Source of the DNA: Janthinobacterium sp. TB1-E2
Lineage (GTDB): Bacteria; Pseudomonadota; Gammaproteobacteria; Burkholderiales; Burkholderiaceae_D
DNA: 64,000 bases
Direction: 5' to 3'
NCBI RefSeq assembly: GCF_036885605.1
Contig: NZ_CP142523.1
Span: 1,054,001 to 1,118,000, forward strand
Below, in pieces: positions 39,101 to 48,479 of this stretch. A program made the translations under genes and the position numbers. Every line of letters starts with the position of its first letter. Position 1 is the first letter of the stretch. A model generated the notes under the pieces. That model saw nothing but the letters and a program-made list of their open reading frames with translations, was not told where the DNA came from and searched no databases.

Positions 39101-40138
39101 TCAACTGACCTTGAGCACGCGCCCTTCGGCGGCGCTTTGCAGCGCCAGTTCGATCAGGCGTATCGTCGCCGCCGCATCTTCGGCTGCCACGGGCGCCGCT
39201 GCGCCGTGGCGGATGGCGTCGGCCATGCCCTGGTAAAAGTCCTGGTAGCGGCCCGCCTGCATCTCCAGGTGTTCACAATGTCCGTCCGGCTGCGTGCCCA
39301 GATGCAGCGCGCCGCGCACGGGATCCATGCCCCAGCCAGGCTGGCCCGGCCTGCCGCCCGCCTTCAGGGCGTCTTCCTGCGGGTCGAGGCCAAACTTCAC
39401 GAAACTGCCCTTGTCGCCATGCACGGCGAAGCGCGCCGTTGGCGCCTTCACCAGGCAGCCCGCTTGCAGCACCACGCGCAGCCGGTCGTAGTACAAAACG
39501 ATGTGCATGTAGTCGACGGCTTGCGCGCCATCGCGCTGCAGGACGATATCGGCGTACAGCTTTTCCGGCTGGCCGAACAGCTGCATGGCCTGGTCCAGCA
39601 TGTGCGGGCCCAGGTCGTACAGCAAGCCGCCGCCCGGCGCGGCGGACTCGCGCCAGCGCTGGCGGATCTCGGGGCGGAAACGGTCGAAGTGCGATTCGAC
39701 GCTGGCGATGCGGCCCAGGGTGCCCTGCGCCAGCAGTGCTTTCAGGGTCAGGAAGTCGCCATCCCAACGGCGGTTGTGGTACACGCTGAGCACCAGCTTG
39801 CGTTCTTTCGCCAGCGCGATCAGGCTCTGCGCCTCGGCACTGGAAATGGTGAACGGCTTGTCGACCACCACGTGCTTGCCGGCCTGCAGGGCCGCTTGCG
39901 CCAGGCTGAAATGCGCTTCGTTGGGCGCGGCGATGACGACCAGTTCGATGGATGGATCGGCAAACAGCTGCGCGGGTTCCGCATACACGGTGGCGTGCGG
40001 CCAATCCTTGTGCACGAGTTCCGGCTTGCTCGAGGCGACGGCAGTCAGTTCCAGGGCATCGATGGTGGACAGGACGGGAGCGTGGAAGGTGGAGCCGGCA
40101 AAGCCGTAGCCGACGAGGCCGGTTTTGATCTTGTTCAT
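39101..40138 (-). CDS. Gfo/Idh/MocA-family oxidoreductase
   Basis: The 345 residues begin MNKIKTGLVGYGFAGSTFHA, a Rossmann NAD(P)-binding loop, with the family motif VDKPFTISSAEAQSLIALA (the catalytic-region lysine of EKP/DKP type) at about residue 95. The C-terminal half is the usual sheet domain (YDLGPHMLDQAMQLFGQP). Similar enzymes, such as E. coli YdgJ, act on sugars or inositols; the substrate here is unknown. It stands alone on the minus strand. Confidence 0.92.
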   Translation of the reverse strand: MNKIKTGLVGYGFAGSTFHAPVLSTIDALELTAVASSKPELVHKDWPHATVYAEPAQLFADPSIELVVIAAPNEAHFSLAQAALQAGKHVVVDKPFTISSAEAQSLIALAKERKLVLSVYHNRRWDGDFLTLKALLAQGTLGRIASVESHFDRFRPEIRQRWRESAAPGGGLLYDLGPHMLDQAMQLFGQPEKLYADIVLQRDGAQAVDYMHIVLYYDRLRVVLQAGCLVKAPTARFAVHGDKGSFVKFGLDPQEDALKAGGRPGQPGWGMDPVRGALHLGTQPDGHCEHLEMQAGRYQDFYQGMADAIRHGAAAPVAAEDAAATIRLIELALQSAAEGRVLKVS

Positions 40139-40185
40139 GGCGTGTTCACAGGTGCGTGGAAGAATCCATGATCATACCCGCAAGC

Positions 40186-40230
40186 GGGCGGCGGCAGCGC
40201 TGTTGCGATGTTGCTGCGCTGCCGCCGCCC
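40186..40230. promoter_or_regulatory. Perfect 15-bp GC-rich hairpin downstream of the M56 gene
   Basis: GGGCGGCGGCAGCGC (40186-40200) and its exact inverse (40216-40230) flank a 15-base loop, five bases past the M56 stop on the minus strand. No T run follows on either strand, so it is more likely a 3'-end stabiliser or Rho-assisted stop than an intrinsic terminator. Confidence 0.55.
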
Positions 40231-40235
40231 GGACA

Positions 40236-41483
40236 TTACTTCAGGCGCCAGACGTATTGCACCTTGACGCTGGCGCTGACAGGCTTGCCGCCGGCGAGGG
40301 CCGGCTTGAACGTGCACTTGGCGATGCCGGTGCGCGCCGCCTCGTCGAGGGCCGGGTGGCCGCTGCTTTTGACGACGCTCGAACCCGTTACCTTGCCGGC
40401 GGCATCCACGTCGAAGGACATGTTGACCGTGCCCTCTTCCTTCGCCTGCCGCGATGAGGCTGGCCAGACCGGTTTGCCGCAGACGCCAAAGTCGACGATG
40501 GGGCGGCGCTCGAGCACGGGCGCGCTGTCGGCGGCGACGGCCTGGCCGTAGATGCCGAGGCAGGCGCCGGCCAGGGCCAGCAGCGGCACGGCCGCCTTCC
40601 AGTTCAGGGTGTGTGGTGCGGGGCGCAGCAATCGTTTGATACGTGACATGAGATCTCCTCCGTTGGCCGCCTGGGCCAGGTGGTGGGTTGAGAACTGGAG
40701 GCGTTCCAGTTCCGAAAGTGCAAGAGCCAGACGCCGCGGTTCGCCCAGTTGTCTTGCTGCGAAATCATCTGCAATGTGTTCGCGCTCGAGGCGCACGCCG
40801 CGTGAAATCCACCAGACGGCAGGGTGGAAGAACAGCAGCGCCTCGATGGCGTTTTGCAGCAGGTTGATCAGATAATCGTGGCGCCGGATGTGCGCCAGTT
40901 CGTGCGCCAGCAGCGCGTCGAGCAGGTGCGGCGGCATGCCGGTCAACAGCGCGGCGGGCACCAGCACCATGGGGCGCCAGATGCCGGCCGTGAGCGGGCT
41001 GGCGATGTTGTCGAGCACGCGCAGCCGCACGGGCCGCGTCACGCCCGCATCGTGCGCCATGCGCGACAGCCTGGTCTGCAGTGGTCCATGCGTGGCGCCC
41101 GTGTTCCTTGCGCTGCGCTCTATCCACAGCATGCCCAGCGCCATGCGCACGGCCAGCACGGCGGCGCACAGGGCCCAAACGCCAACGACGGCGCGCAGCA
41201 GCAGGTCCAGGTCGGGCAGGCTGTCGGGTGCCAGCAGGGCGGCCGGCAGCAAGGCGCTGGAGTACAGGGAGCCCGTGGCGTCGCCACCGGCCAGGCGCAG
41301 ATACAGGCCCGCCGCCGGCCATGCCAGGCATGCCAGCAGGGCGCCGCAACCGACGGCGTAGCGCGCCTCAGGACGCGCATTGCGCAGGGCTGTCCACGCC
41401 AGCGCCGTGGCGCAGCCGATCAGCAAGGCTTGCCACAGGAAGTGCAGCAGGGTCCAGCCCAGTGCTGGCACGAAGCCGCTCAT
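40236..41483 (-). CDS. M56-family (BlaR1-like) membrane metallopeptidase with C-terminal TonB domain
   Basis: The 415 residues from MSGFVPALGWTLLHFLWQAL carry three or four N-terminal transmembrane helices and a cytoplasmic M56 zinc protease with HELAH at 194-198. After the protease and another hydrophobic segment (VPLLALAGACLGIYGQAVA), the C terminus (EEGTVNMSFDVDAAGKVTGSSVVKSSGHPALDEAA) is a TonB C-terminal-like domain in place of a beta-lactam-binding sensor. It starts within the stop of the BlaI gene (ATGA). By analogy with BlaR1-BlaI it would cleave the repressor on a signal; the signal is unknown. Confidence 0.9.
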   Translation of the reverse strand: MSGFVPALGWTLLHFLWQALLIGCATALAWTALRNARPEARYAVGCGALLACLAWPAAGLYLRLAGGDATGSLYSSALLPAALLAPDSLPDLDLLLRAVVGVWALCAAVLAVRMALGMLWIERSARNTGATHGPLQTRLSRMAHDAGVTRPVRLRVLDNIASPLTAGIWRPMVLVPAALLTGMPPHLLDALLAHELAHIRRHDYLINLLQNAIEALLFFHPAVWWISRGVRLEREHIADDFAARQLGEPRRLALALSELERLQFSTHHLAQAANGGDLMSRIKRLLRPAPHTLNWKAAVPLLALAGACLGIYGQAVAADSAPVLERRPIVDFGVCGKPVWPASSRQAKEEGTVNMSFDVDAAGKVTGSSVVKSSGHPALDEAARTGIAKCTFKPALAGGKPVSASVKVQYVWRLK

Positions 41484-41863
41484 GACTGATCGTCCTTGAG
41501 CATTTTTTCGATTTCCTCGCGTTCGGCACGCGACACGCCCGTGCGCAGCGCCGCCAGCACCAGCGCCTTGGCCGAACCGGCAAAGGCCTTCTGCATCAAT
41601 TCCTTGAGCAGATTCGTCTGCAGGCTGTCCTGCGCCTGCGCCGGCGCATATACGTGCGAGCGCTGGCTTTCGTCGCGGATCAGCAAGCCCTTGCCGTGCA
41701 TGATCTGCATCAGGCGCAGCACGGTGCCATACGTGATGGCCGGCTTGGCCAGCGCCATCGCCTCGTGCACCTGCTTGGCCGTGGCGGCGCCCAGCGGCCA
41801 CAGCGCCTGCAGCAGATCGAGTTCGGCTGCCGTCGGTTTCGGGATGTCGTGCGTCTTGGCCAT
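41480..41863 (-). CDS. BlaI/MecI/CopY-family transcriptional repressor
   Basis: The 127 residues from MAKTHDIPKPTAAELDLLQAL form the winged helix of the Penicillinase_R family: LDLLQALWPLGAATAKQVHEAM, then the recognition region ITYGTVLRLMQIMHGKGLLIRDES, and a C-terminal dimerisation part. AGAGGAAAA lies upstream of the ATG at 41863. It is coupled to the M56 protease. Two operator-like dyads lie upstream, one covering the -10 box, so autorepression is predicted. Confidence 0.93.
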   Translation of the reverse strand: MAKTHDIPKPTAAELDLLQALWPLGAATAKQVHEAMALAKPAITYGTVLRLMQIMHGKGLLIRDESQRSHVYAPAQAQDSLQTNLLKELMQKAFAGSAKALVLAALRTGVSRAEREEIEKMLKDDQS

Positions 41864-41909
41864 GCGGTTTTCCTCTTGCCTGAAATTCAATATGGCTAGA
41901 TTAAACCGT

Positions 41910-41949
41910 GTAGACAAAAATGTATACTTTAATTTTAATAGGCCTTCAA
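41910..41949 (-). promoter_or_regulatory. blaI-M56 promoter with an operator over the -10 box
   Basis: On the minus strand TTGAAG (41944-41949) and TATACA (41921-41926) are spaced 17 bases apart. The dyad GTAGACA-AAAA-TGTATAC (plus strand, 41910-41927) covers the -10 box. Bound repressor would block RNA polymerase. The dyad resembles BlaI/MecI-type operators (TACA...TGTA core). Confidence 0.7.
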
Positions 41950-41975
41950 ACGCCTTTCAGCGCGGAGGAAAAGTC

Positions 41976-41991
41976 TAGACAAGGCTGTTTA
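41976..41991. promoter_or_regulatory. Second BlaI-type operator dyad
   Basis: TAGACA-AGGC-TGTTTA repeats the arm sequences and the four-base spacing of the first operator, with its centre 65 bases further upstream. It could support cooperative binding or looping. Confidence 0.55.
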
Positions 41992-42010
41992 TACGCCATG
42001 TGTGCAGGCG

Positions 42011-42042
42011 AAAAAAAAAGACGCCGCGGCGTCTTTTTTTTG
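42011..42042. terminator. Rho-independent terminator downstream of gatB (bidirectional)
   Basis: Nine A, then the perfect palindrome GACGCCGCGGCGTC (42020-42033), then eight T. It works as an intrinsic terminator on both strands and ends the gatCAB transcript on the minus strand. Confidence 0.9.
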
Positions 42043-42054
42043 GGGGAAGATGAA

Positions 42055-43515
42055 TTAGCCCGCCAGCTTGGCCTTCAGCAGTTCCGTCAGCTGGGCCGGG
42101 TTGGCCTTGCCTTTGGAGGCTTTCATGGCCTGGCCGATCAGCGCGTTGATGGCCGCTTCTTTGCCGGCGCGGTACTGCTCCACCGACTTGGCATTCGCCG
42201 CCAGCACTTCATCGACGATGGCTTCCAGGGCGCCCGAGTCCGAGATCTGCTTCAGGCCCTTGGCGTCGATGATGGTGTCGACCAGGTTCTCGTCGCTGGA
42301 CTTCGCTTCCCACATGCCGGCGAAGACTTCTTTCGCCGCCTTGTTCGAGATCGTGCCGTCGGCGATGCGCTTGAGCATGGCGGCCAGCTGCGCGGCGGAG
42401 ACGGGTGCGTCGTCCAGGTCCACGCCTTCGCGGTTCAGGGTCGACGAGACGTCGCCCATCAGCCAGTTGGCGGCGGCCTTGGCGTTTTCCTTGCCGGCCT
42501 TGTCGACCACGGCGACGAAATAGGTGGCCATGGCTTTCGATTGCGTCAGCACCAGCGCATCATATTCAGGCAGCGCGTATTCGCTGATGAAACGGGCGCG
42601 CATGGCGGCCGGCAGTTCCGGCATCGAGGCCTTGACGGTGTCGATCCACGCTTGCGAGATGACCAGCGGCGGCAAGTCAGGGTCCGGGAAGTAGCGGTAA
42701 TCCTGCGCGTCTTCCTTGCTGCGCATTTCGCGCGTTTCCTTGCGGTCCGGATCGTACAGGCGCGTCGCTTGCACGACCTTGCCGCCGTCTTCGATCAGCT
42801 CAATCTGGCGGCGCACTTCCACGTGCACGGCTTCTTCGATGAAGCGGAAGGAGTTCAGGTTCTTGATTTCGCAGCGGGTGCCGAATTCCTTCTGGCCGAC
42901 AGGGCGCACGGAGACGTTGACGTCGCAGCGGAACGAGCCTTCCTGCATGTTGCCGTCGCAAACGCCCAGCCACATGACCAGCGAGTGCAGGGCCTTGGCG
43001 TAGGCCACGGCTTCGGCGGCGCTGCGGATTTCCGGTTCCGACACGATTTCCAGCAGCGGCGTGCCGGCGCGGTTCAAGTCGATGCCGCTCATGCCCGCGT
43101 AGTCTTCATGCAGCGACTTGCCGGCGTCTTCTTCCAGATGAGCGCGCGTCAGGTTGACCGTCTTGGTGACGAATTCGCCATCCTTTTCATAGCCGAAGGT
43201 CAGGGCGCCGCCGATGACGACGGGGTCTTCGAACTGGCTGATCTGGTAGCCCTTGGGTGAATCAGGGTAAAAATAGTTTTTGCGCGCGAAGACCGAGTGC
43301 GGCGCGACGGTGGCGCCCACGGCCAGGCCGAAGCGGATCGCGCGGTCGACGGCCTGCTTGTTCATCACGGGCAGTACGCCTGGCAGCGCCAGGTCGACGG
43401 GGCTCGCTTGTGTGTTGGCGTCGGCGCCGTACTTGATTGGCGAACCGCTGAAAATTTTGGATTCGGTCGTGAGTTGCACGTGGTTCTCAAGACCGATGAC
43501 GACTTCCCATTGCAT
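42055..43515 (-). CDS. gatB: Asp-tRNA(Asn)/Glu-tRNA(Gln) amidotransferase subunit B
   Basis: GatB phosphorylates and amidates misacylated Glu-tRNA(Gln) or Asp-tRNA(Asn) with ammonia from GatA. The start [15 protein letters not shown] gives 486 residues. Signatures: [48 protein letters not shown], and the C-terminal YqeY-like tail domain ending [10 protein letters not shown] much longer open frame upstream is an artefact that overlaps gatA. It is the last gene of gatC-gatA-gatB and is followed by a strong terminator. Confidence 0.97.
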   Translation of the reverse strand: MQWEVVIGLENHVQLTTESKIFSGSPIKYGADANTQASPVDLALPGVLPVMNKQAVDRAIRFGLAVGATVAPHSVFARKNYFYPDSPKGYQISQFEDPVVIGGALTFGYEKDGEFVTKTVNLTRAHLEEDAGKSLHEDYAGMSGIDLNRAGTPLLEIVSEPEIRSAAEAVAYAKALHSLVMWLGVCDGNMQEGSFRCDVNVSVRPVGQKEFGTRCEIKNLNSFRFIEEAVHVEVRRQIELIEDGGKVVQATRLYDPDRKETREMRSKEDAQDYRYFPDPDLPPLVISQAWIDTVKASMPELPAAMRARFISEYALPEYDALVLTQSKAMATYFVAVVDKAGKENAKAAANWLMGDVSSTLNREGVDLDDAPVSAAQLAAMLKRIADGTISNKAAKEVFAGMWEAKSSDENLVDTIIDAKGLKQISDSGALEAIVDEVLAANAKSVEQYRAGKEAAINALIGQAMKASKGKANPAQLTELLKAKLAG

Positions 43516-43568
43516 AGTGTTCTCGCTTATTTTTTGGTGGCGCCACCTGGGCGGCGCGTCTGTTCTTA

Positions 43569-45053
43569 TTAAATACCGGCAGGGCTGCGCGTATGCCAGT
43601 CCGTCACTTGCTGGAACTGGTGGGCGACGTTCAGCAGCCTGGCTTCGCCAAAATAATTGCCGATGATTTGCAGGCCGACGGGGCGCTTGCTGTTTTTCTC
43701 GCCTTCGCCGAAGCCGCAAGGGATCGACATGCCGGGCAGGCCGGCCAAGCTGGTCGACAAGGTGTAGATGTCGGCCAGGTAGTTCGCCACCGGGTCGTCC
43801 GTCTTGTCGCCCAGGTCCCAGGCGACGGTCGGCGCGACCGGTCCCATGATGACGTCGCAGACGGCGTTCGGGCCATTCAGGACGGCGTCGAAATCCTGCG
43901 CGATCAGGCGGCGGATCTTTTGCGCTTTCAGGTAGTAGGCGTCGTAATAGCCGTGGCACAGCACATAGGTGCCGACCATGATGCGGCGCTGCACTTCCGG
44001 GCCGAAGCCCTGGGCGCGCGACTTCTTGTACATGTCCTGCAAGTCCTTGTACTCGGTGGCGCGGTGGCCGTAGCGCACACCATCGTAGCGCGACAGGTTC
44101 GACGACGCCTCAGCCGGGGCGATCATGTAGTAGGCGGGAATCGACAAGGCCGTATTCGGCAGCGAGATGTCGACCAGGGTGGCGCCCAGCTTTTCATACT
44201 GCGCCAGCGCGCCGCGCACGGCCGCTTCCACGTCCTTGGCCAGTCCTTCGCCGAAGTATTCGCGCGGCACGCCGATGCGCAAGCCCGTGAGGGGTTGATC
44301 GAGGTCGCGCGAAAAATCTTCCGCCACGCCGCCTTGTTCCGGCGACAGGCTGGTCGAATCGCGCTCGTCGAAGCCGGCCATGGCACTCAAGAGCAGGGCG
44401 CAGTCTTCGGCCGAGCGGGCCATCGGGCCGCCCTGGTCCAGCGACGAGGCAAAGGCGATCATGCCGAAGCGCGAGACGCGGCCATACGTCGGCTTGATGC
44501 CGCTGATGCCGCAAAAAGCGGCAGGCTGGCGAATCGAGCCGCCCGTGTCGGTGCCGGTGGCCGCCGGCGTCAGGCCGGCCGCCACGGCGGCGGCCGAGCC
44601 GCCCGACGAGCCGCCCGGCACGGCGTGCTTGTCCCACGGATTCTGTACGGCGCCGAAGGCGGAGTTCTCATTGCCGGAGCCCATGGCGAATTCATCGCAA
44701 TTGACCTTGCCCAAGGTGACCATGCCGGCCGCCTGGAATTTTTCCACCACGGTGGCGTCAAACGGGCTGGCGTAGTTGGCCAGCATTTTCGAGCCGGCCG
44801 TCGTGCGCCAGCCTTTGGTGACGAACAAGTCCTTGTGCGCGATCGGCACGCCCGTCAATGGCGTGGCCGTGCCGGCGGCGATGCGCGCGTCCGCTTCGGC
44901 CGCTTGCGCCAGGGTCAGGGCACGGTCGACGTGCAAAAAGGCGTTCGAGTTGTCCGCTTCGATGCGGTCGAGGAAATGCGTCGCCAGCGCAACGGCGGAA
45001 ATTTCCTTGTTCTGCAAAAGCGTGGACAGCTGTTTGATGGATTTTGTATGCAT
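43569..45053 (-). CDS. gatA: Asp-tRNA(Asn)/Glu-tRNA(Gln) amidotransferase subunit A
   Basis: GatA is the amidase that releases ammonia from glutamine. The start [13 protein letters not shown] (base 45053) gives 494 residues. The amidase-signature Ser-cis-Ser-Lys centre is visible: the Lys in [10 protein letters not shown], and the Gly/Ser-rich [16 protein letters not shown] and [16 protein letters not shown]. It lies between gatC (52-base gap) and gatB (53-base gap), one transcription unit. Confidence 0.97.
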   Translation of the reverse strand: MHTKSIKQLSTLLQNKEISAVALATHFLDRIEADNSNAFLHVDRALTLAQAAEADARIAAGTATPLTGVPIAHKDLFVTKGWRTTAGSKMLANYASPFDATVVEKFQAAGMVTLGKVNCDEFAMGSGNENSAFGAVQNPWDKHAVPGGSSGGSAAAVAAGLTPAATGTDTGGSIRQPAAFCGISGIKPTYGRVSRFGMIAFASSLDQGGPMARSAEDCALLLSAMAGFDERDSTSLSPEQGGVAEDFSRDLDQPLTGLRIGVPREYFGEGLAKDVEAAVRGALAQYEKLGATLVDISLPNTALSIPAYYMIAPAEASSNLSRYDGVRYGHRATEYKDLQDMYKKSRAQGFGPEVQRRIMVGTYVLCHGYYDAYYLKAQKIRRLIAQDFDAVLNGPNAVCDVIMGPVAPTVAWDLGDKTDDPVANYLADIYTLSTSLAGLPGMSIPCGFGEGEKNSKRPVGLQIIGNYFGEARLLNVAHQFQQVTDWHTRSPAGI

Positions 45054-45105
45054 GGCGTTTCTATTTTGATATTCGACGGGAAGGCAACAGCATGGAGCGG
45101 CGCAG

Positions 45106-45408
45106 TTACTCGATGACCTTGGGGACGAGATACAGGCCATCCTGTACCTTCGGCGCCACGGCCTGGTAGGCGTCGCGGCGGTTCTGTTCCGTGGCCAGGT
45201 CTTCGCGCAGGCGCAGGGCGATATTGTCCATGTGGGCGGCCAGCGGGTGGCTCAGGGGCGCCACGCCATCGGTATTGACGGCTTGCATTTGTTCTGCCAG
45301 TGCAAAAATCTTGTTCAATTGGGCCAAAGACGTGACGGCCTGGTCGTCGGCCATTTCAAGTTGGGCCAGGTGGGCGATGCGTTTTACGTCGGAGAGTGTC
45401 AGGGACAT
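45106..45408 (-). CDS. gatC: Asp-tRNA(Asn)/Glu-tRNA(Gln) amidotransferase subunit C
   Basis: GatC is the small belt subunit that stabilises GatA-GatB. The start [19 protein letters not shown] gives 100 residues, the family norm; the longer open frame upstream has no support. The conserved tail [28 protein letters not shown] wraps around GatA in known structures. It is the first gene of gatCAB and is divergent from mreB. Confidence 0.96.
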   Translation of the reverse strand: MSLTLSDVKRIAHLAQLEMADDQAVTSLAQLNKIFALAEQMQAVNTDGVAPLSHPLAAHMDNIALRLREDLATEQNRRDAYQAVAPKVQDGLYLVPKVIE

Positions 45409-46803
<1,395 letters not shown>

Positions 46804-46811
46804 TCTGACAG

Positions 46812-46841
46812 AAGGGCCGGAAACCAATCCGGCCTTTTTTT
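46812..46841 (+). terminator. Rho-independent terminator between mreB and mreC
   Basis: AAGGGCCGGA-AACCAA-TCCGGCCTTT, ten pairs with one G-T, then more T. It stands nine bases after the mreB stop and would raise mreB transcripts relative to the downstream shape genes. Confidence 0.85.
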
Positions 46842-46911
46842 GGTTTTGGCGCCGGCGTTTGACCGGGGCCTGCACGTTGGCGCACTGCGCCTGGCCTGAT
46901 CATTGGAAGTC

Positions 46912-47958
46912 ATGGAATACAGTCCTCCGCCACTTTTCAAACAAGGCGCCTCTGCCCGCGTCAAGATGATGGTGTTCGCCGGCATTTCTATCGCCCTGCT
47001 GCTGGTCGATTCGCGCATGCACGCGCTGACGGCCGTGCGCCAGGCAGTCGGCACCGTGCTGTACCCGGTGCAGATGGCGGCCCTGGTGCCGCGCGACGTG
47101 GCGCTTGGCGTCGGCAATTACTTTTCTTCGCTGTCCGCCCTGGAAAAACAGGTGCGCGACCTGAAGCACGAACAGATCGCCTCGGCGCAGATCCTGCAGC
47201 AGGCGCAGCTCAACATCGTTGAAAACAACCATTTGCGCAAGCTGATGGAAGCGCGCGAGCGCGTCCCCGTCAAGACCATGATGGCCGAAGTGCTGTACGA
47301 CACGCGCGATTCGGCCACGCGCAAGATCGTGCTCGATCGCGGTATCCAGCATGGCGTGGAACTGGGCCGCCCCGTGATCGACAATCTCGGTGTGGTGGGA
47401 CAGGTCACGCGCGTGTTCCCCTTCACCTCCGAAGTGACCTTGCTGACGGATGAAGAGCAGGCCATTCCCGTGCAGCTGCTGCGCAATGGCGTGCGCAGCG
47501 TGGCCATCGGCCGCGGCAAGTCCGGCACTATGGAATTGCGCTTCACGGCCCCCAGCGCCGACATCCAGATCGGCGACATCGTCATTACCTCGGGCCTCGA
47601 CGGCCTGTACCCGGCTGGCCTGGCCGTGGCGCGCGTGACCCTGGTCGAGCGCAATGCGCATGGCCCGTTCGGCCGCGTCGTGTGCCAGCCGCTGGCCGGC
47701 ATCGAACGCAACACCCAGCTGCTCATCCTGATGACGTCGCCCGAGATTCCGCCGCGTCCGCCCGCCGAAGATATCAAGACGGGCCGCAAGATCGCCGGCA
47801 AGATGGCGCCGATCAAGGACCCTGCCAAGGAGGCTGCGGCAGCTGCAGCGCCTGCCGCCAAGCCGCCTGCCGCCAACGCGGCCGCGCCCGCGCCCGCAAA
47901 ACCTGCGACGCCCGCGCCCGCACCTGCCGCCGTGCCACCGAAGGAAGCGACACGATGA
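46912..47958 (+). CDS. mreC: Cell shape-determining protein MreC
   Basis: MreC is a bitopic protein whose periplasmic beta domain links MreB to PBP2. From the ATG at 46912 it has 348 residues: a short cytosolic N terminus, one transmembrane helix (VKMMVFAGISIALLLV), a coiled coil (SLSALEKQVRDLKHEQIASAQILQQAQ), and the beta barrel with GVVGQVTRVFPFTSEVTLLTD. The last 80 residues are Ala/Pro-rich low complexity. The stop overlaps mreD (ATGA). Confidence 0.96.
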   Translation: MEYSPPPLFKQGASARVKMMVFAGISIALLLVDSRMHALTAVRQAVGTVLYPVQMAALVPRDVALGVGNYFSSLSALEKQVRDLKHEQIASAQILQQAQLNIVENNHLRKLMEARERVPVKTMMAEVLYDTRDSATRKIVLDRGIQHGVELGRPVIDNLGVVGQVTRVFPFTSEVTLLTDEEQAIPVQLLRNGVRSVAIGRGKSGTMELRFTAPSADIQIGDIVITSGLDGLYPAGLAVARVTLVERNAHGPFGRVVCQPLAGIERNTQLLILMTSPEIPPRPPAEDIKTGRKIAGKMAPIKDPAKEAAAAAAPAAKPPAANAAAPAPAKPATPAPAPAAVPPKEATR

Positions 47959-48467
47959 ACCGCCCGCATTACATCCTGCTGCCGGTCAGCCCCCTGTTCA
48001 TCGGCTTTTCCCTGCTGTGCGCTTTTCTGCTGAACCTGCTGCCATGGGGGCAGTTCGTCGGAGTACCCGATTTCGTCGCGCTGGTGCTGGTCTTCTGGGG
48101 CATCCACCAGCCGCGCAAGGTCGGCATCGGCGTGGCCTTCTTCATGGGCCTGATGATGGACGTGCACGACTCGACCCTGCTGGGCGAGAACGCGCTGGCC
48201 TACACCTTGCTGTCGTATTTCGCCATCATGATGCACCGCCGCGTGCTGTGGTTCCCCATCATGACGCAGGCGCTGCACGTGCTGCCGCTGCTGCTGCTGA
48301 CGCAGGCACTGCAATTGCTGACGCGTTTGATCGTCTCGGGCCGCTTCCCCGGCTGGCTCAATTTCATCGAGAGCTTCGTCGCCGTCGCCCTGTGGCCCAT
48401 CGTCACGTGGATCTTGCTGGCACCGCAGCGCCGCGCCGTGGACCGCGACCATAACCGGCCGATCTGA
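47955..48467 (+). CDS. mreD: Rod shape-determining protein MreD
   Basis: The 170 residues have five or six transmembrane helices and the MreD pattern (LLPWGQFVGVPDFVALVLVFW, FFMGLMMDVHDSTLLGENALAYTLLSY). MreD is an inner-membrane partner of MreC in the elongasome. Its ATG overlaps the mreC stop by four bases, and it ends 12 bases before mrdA. Confidence 0.95.
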   Translation: MNRPHYILLPVSPLFIGFSLLCAFLLNLLPWGQFVGVPDFVALVLVFWGIHQPRKVGIGVAFFMGLMMDVHDSTLLGENALAYTLLSYFAIMMHRRVLWFPIMTQALHVLPLLLLTQALQLLTRLIVSGRFPGWLNFIESFVAVALWPIVTWILLAPQRRAVDRDHNRPI

Positions 48468-48479
48468 CGAGCGCCTGCC

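Noticed and set aside
42055..43959. Long 634-residue version of gatB
   Set aside because: The extra N-terminal part overlaps gatA and is Arg/Pro-rich; [12 protein letters not shown] is the family start.
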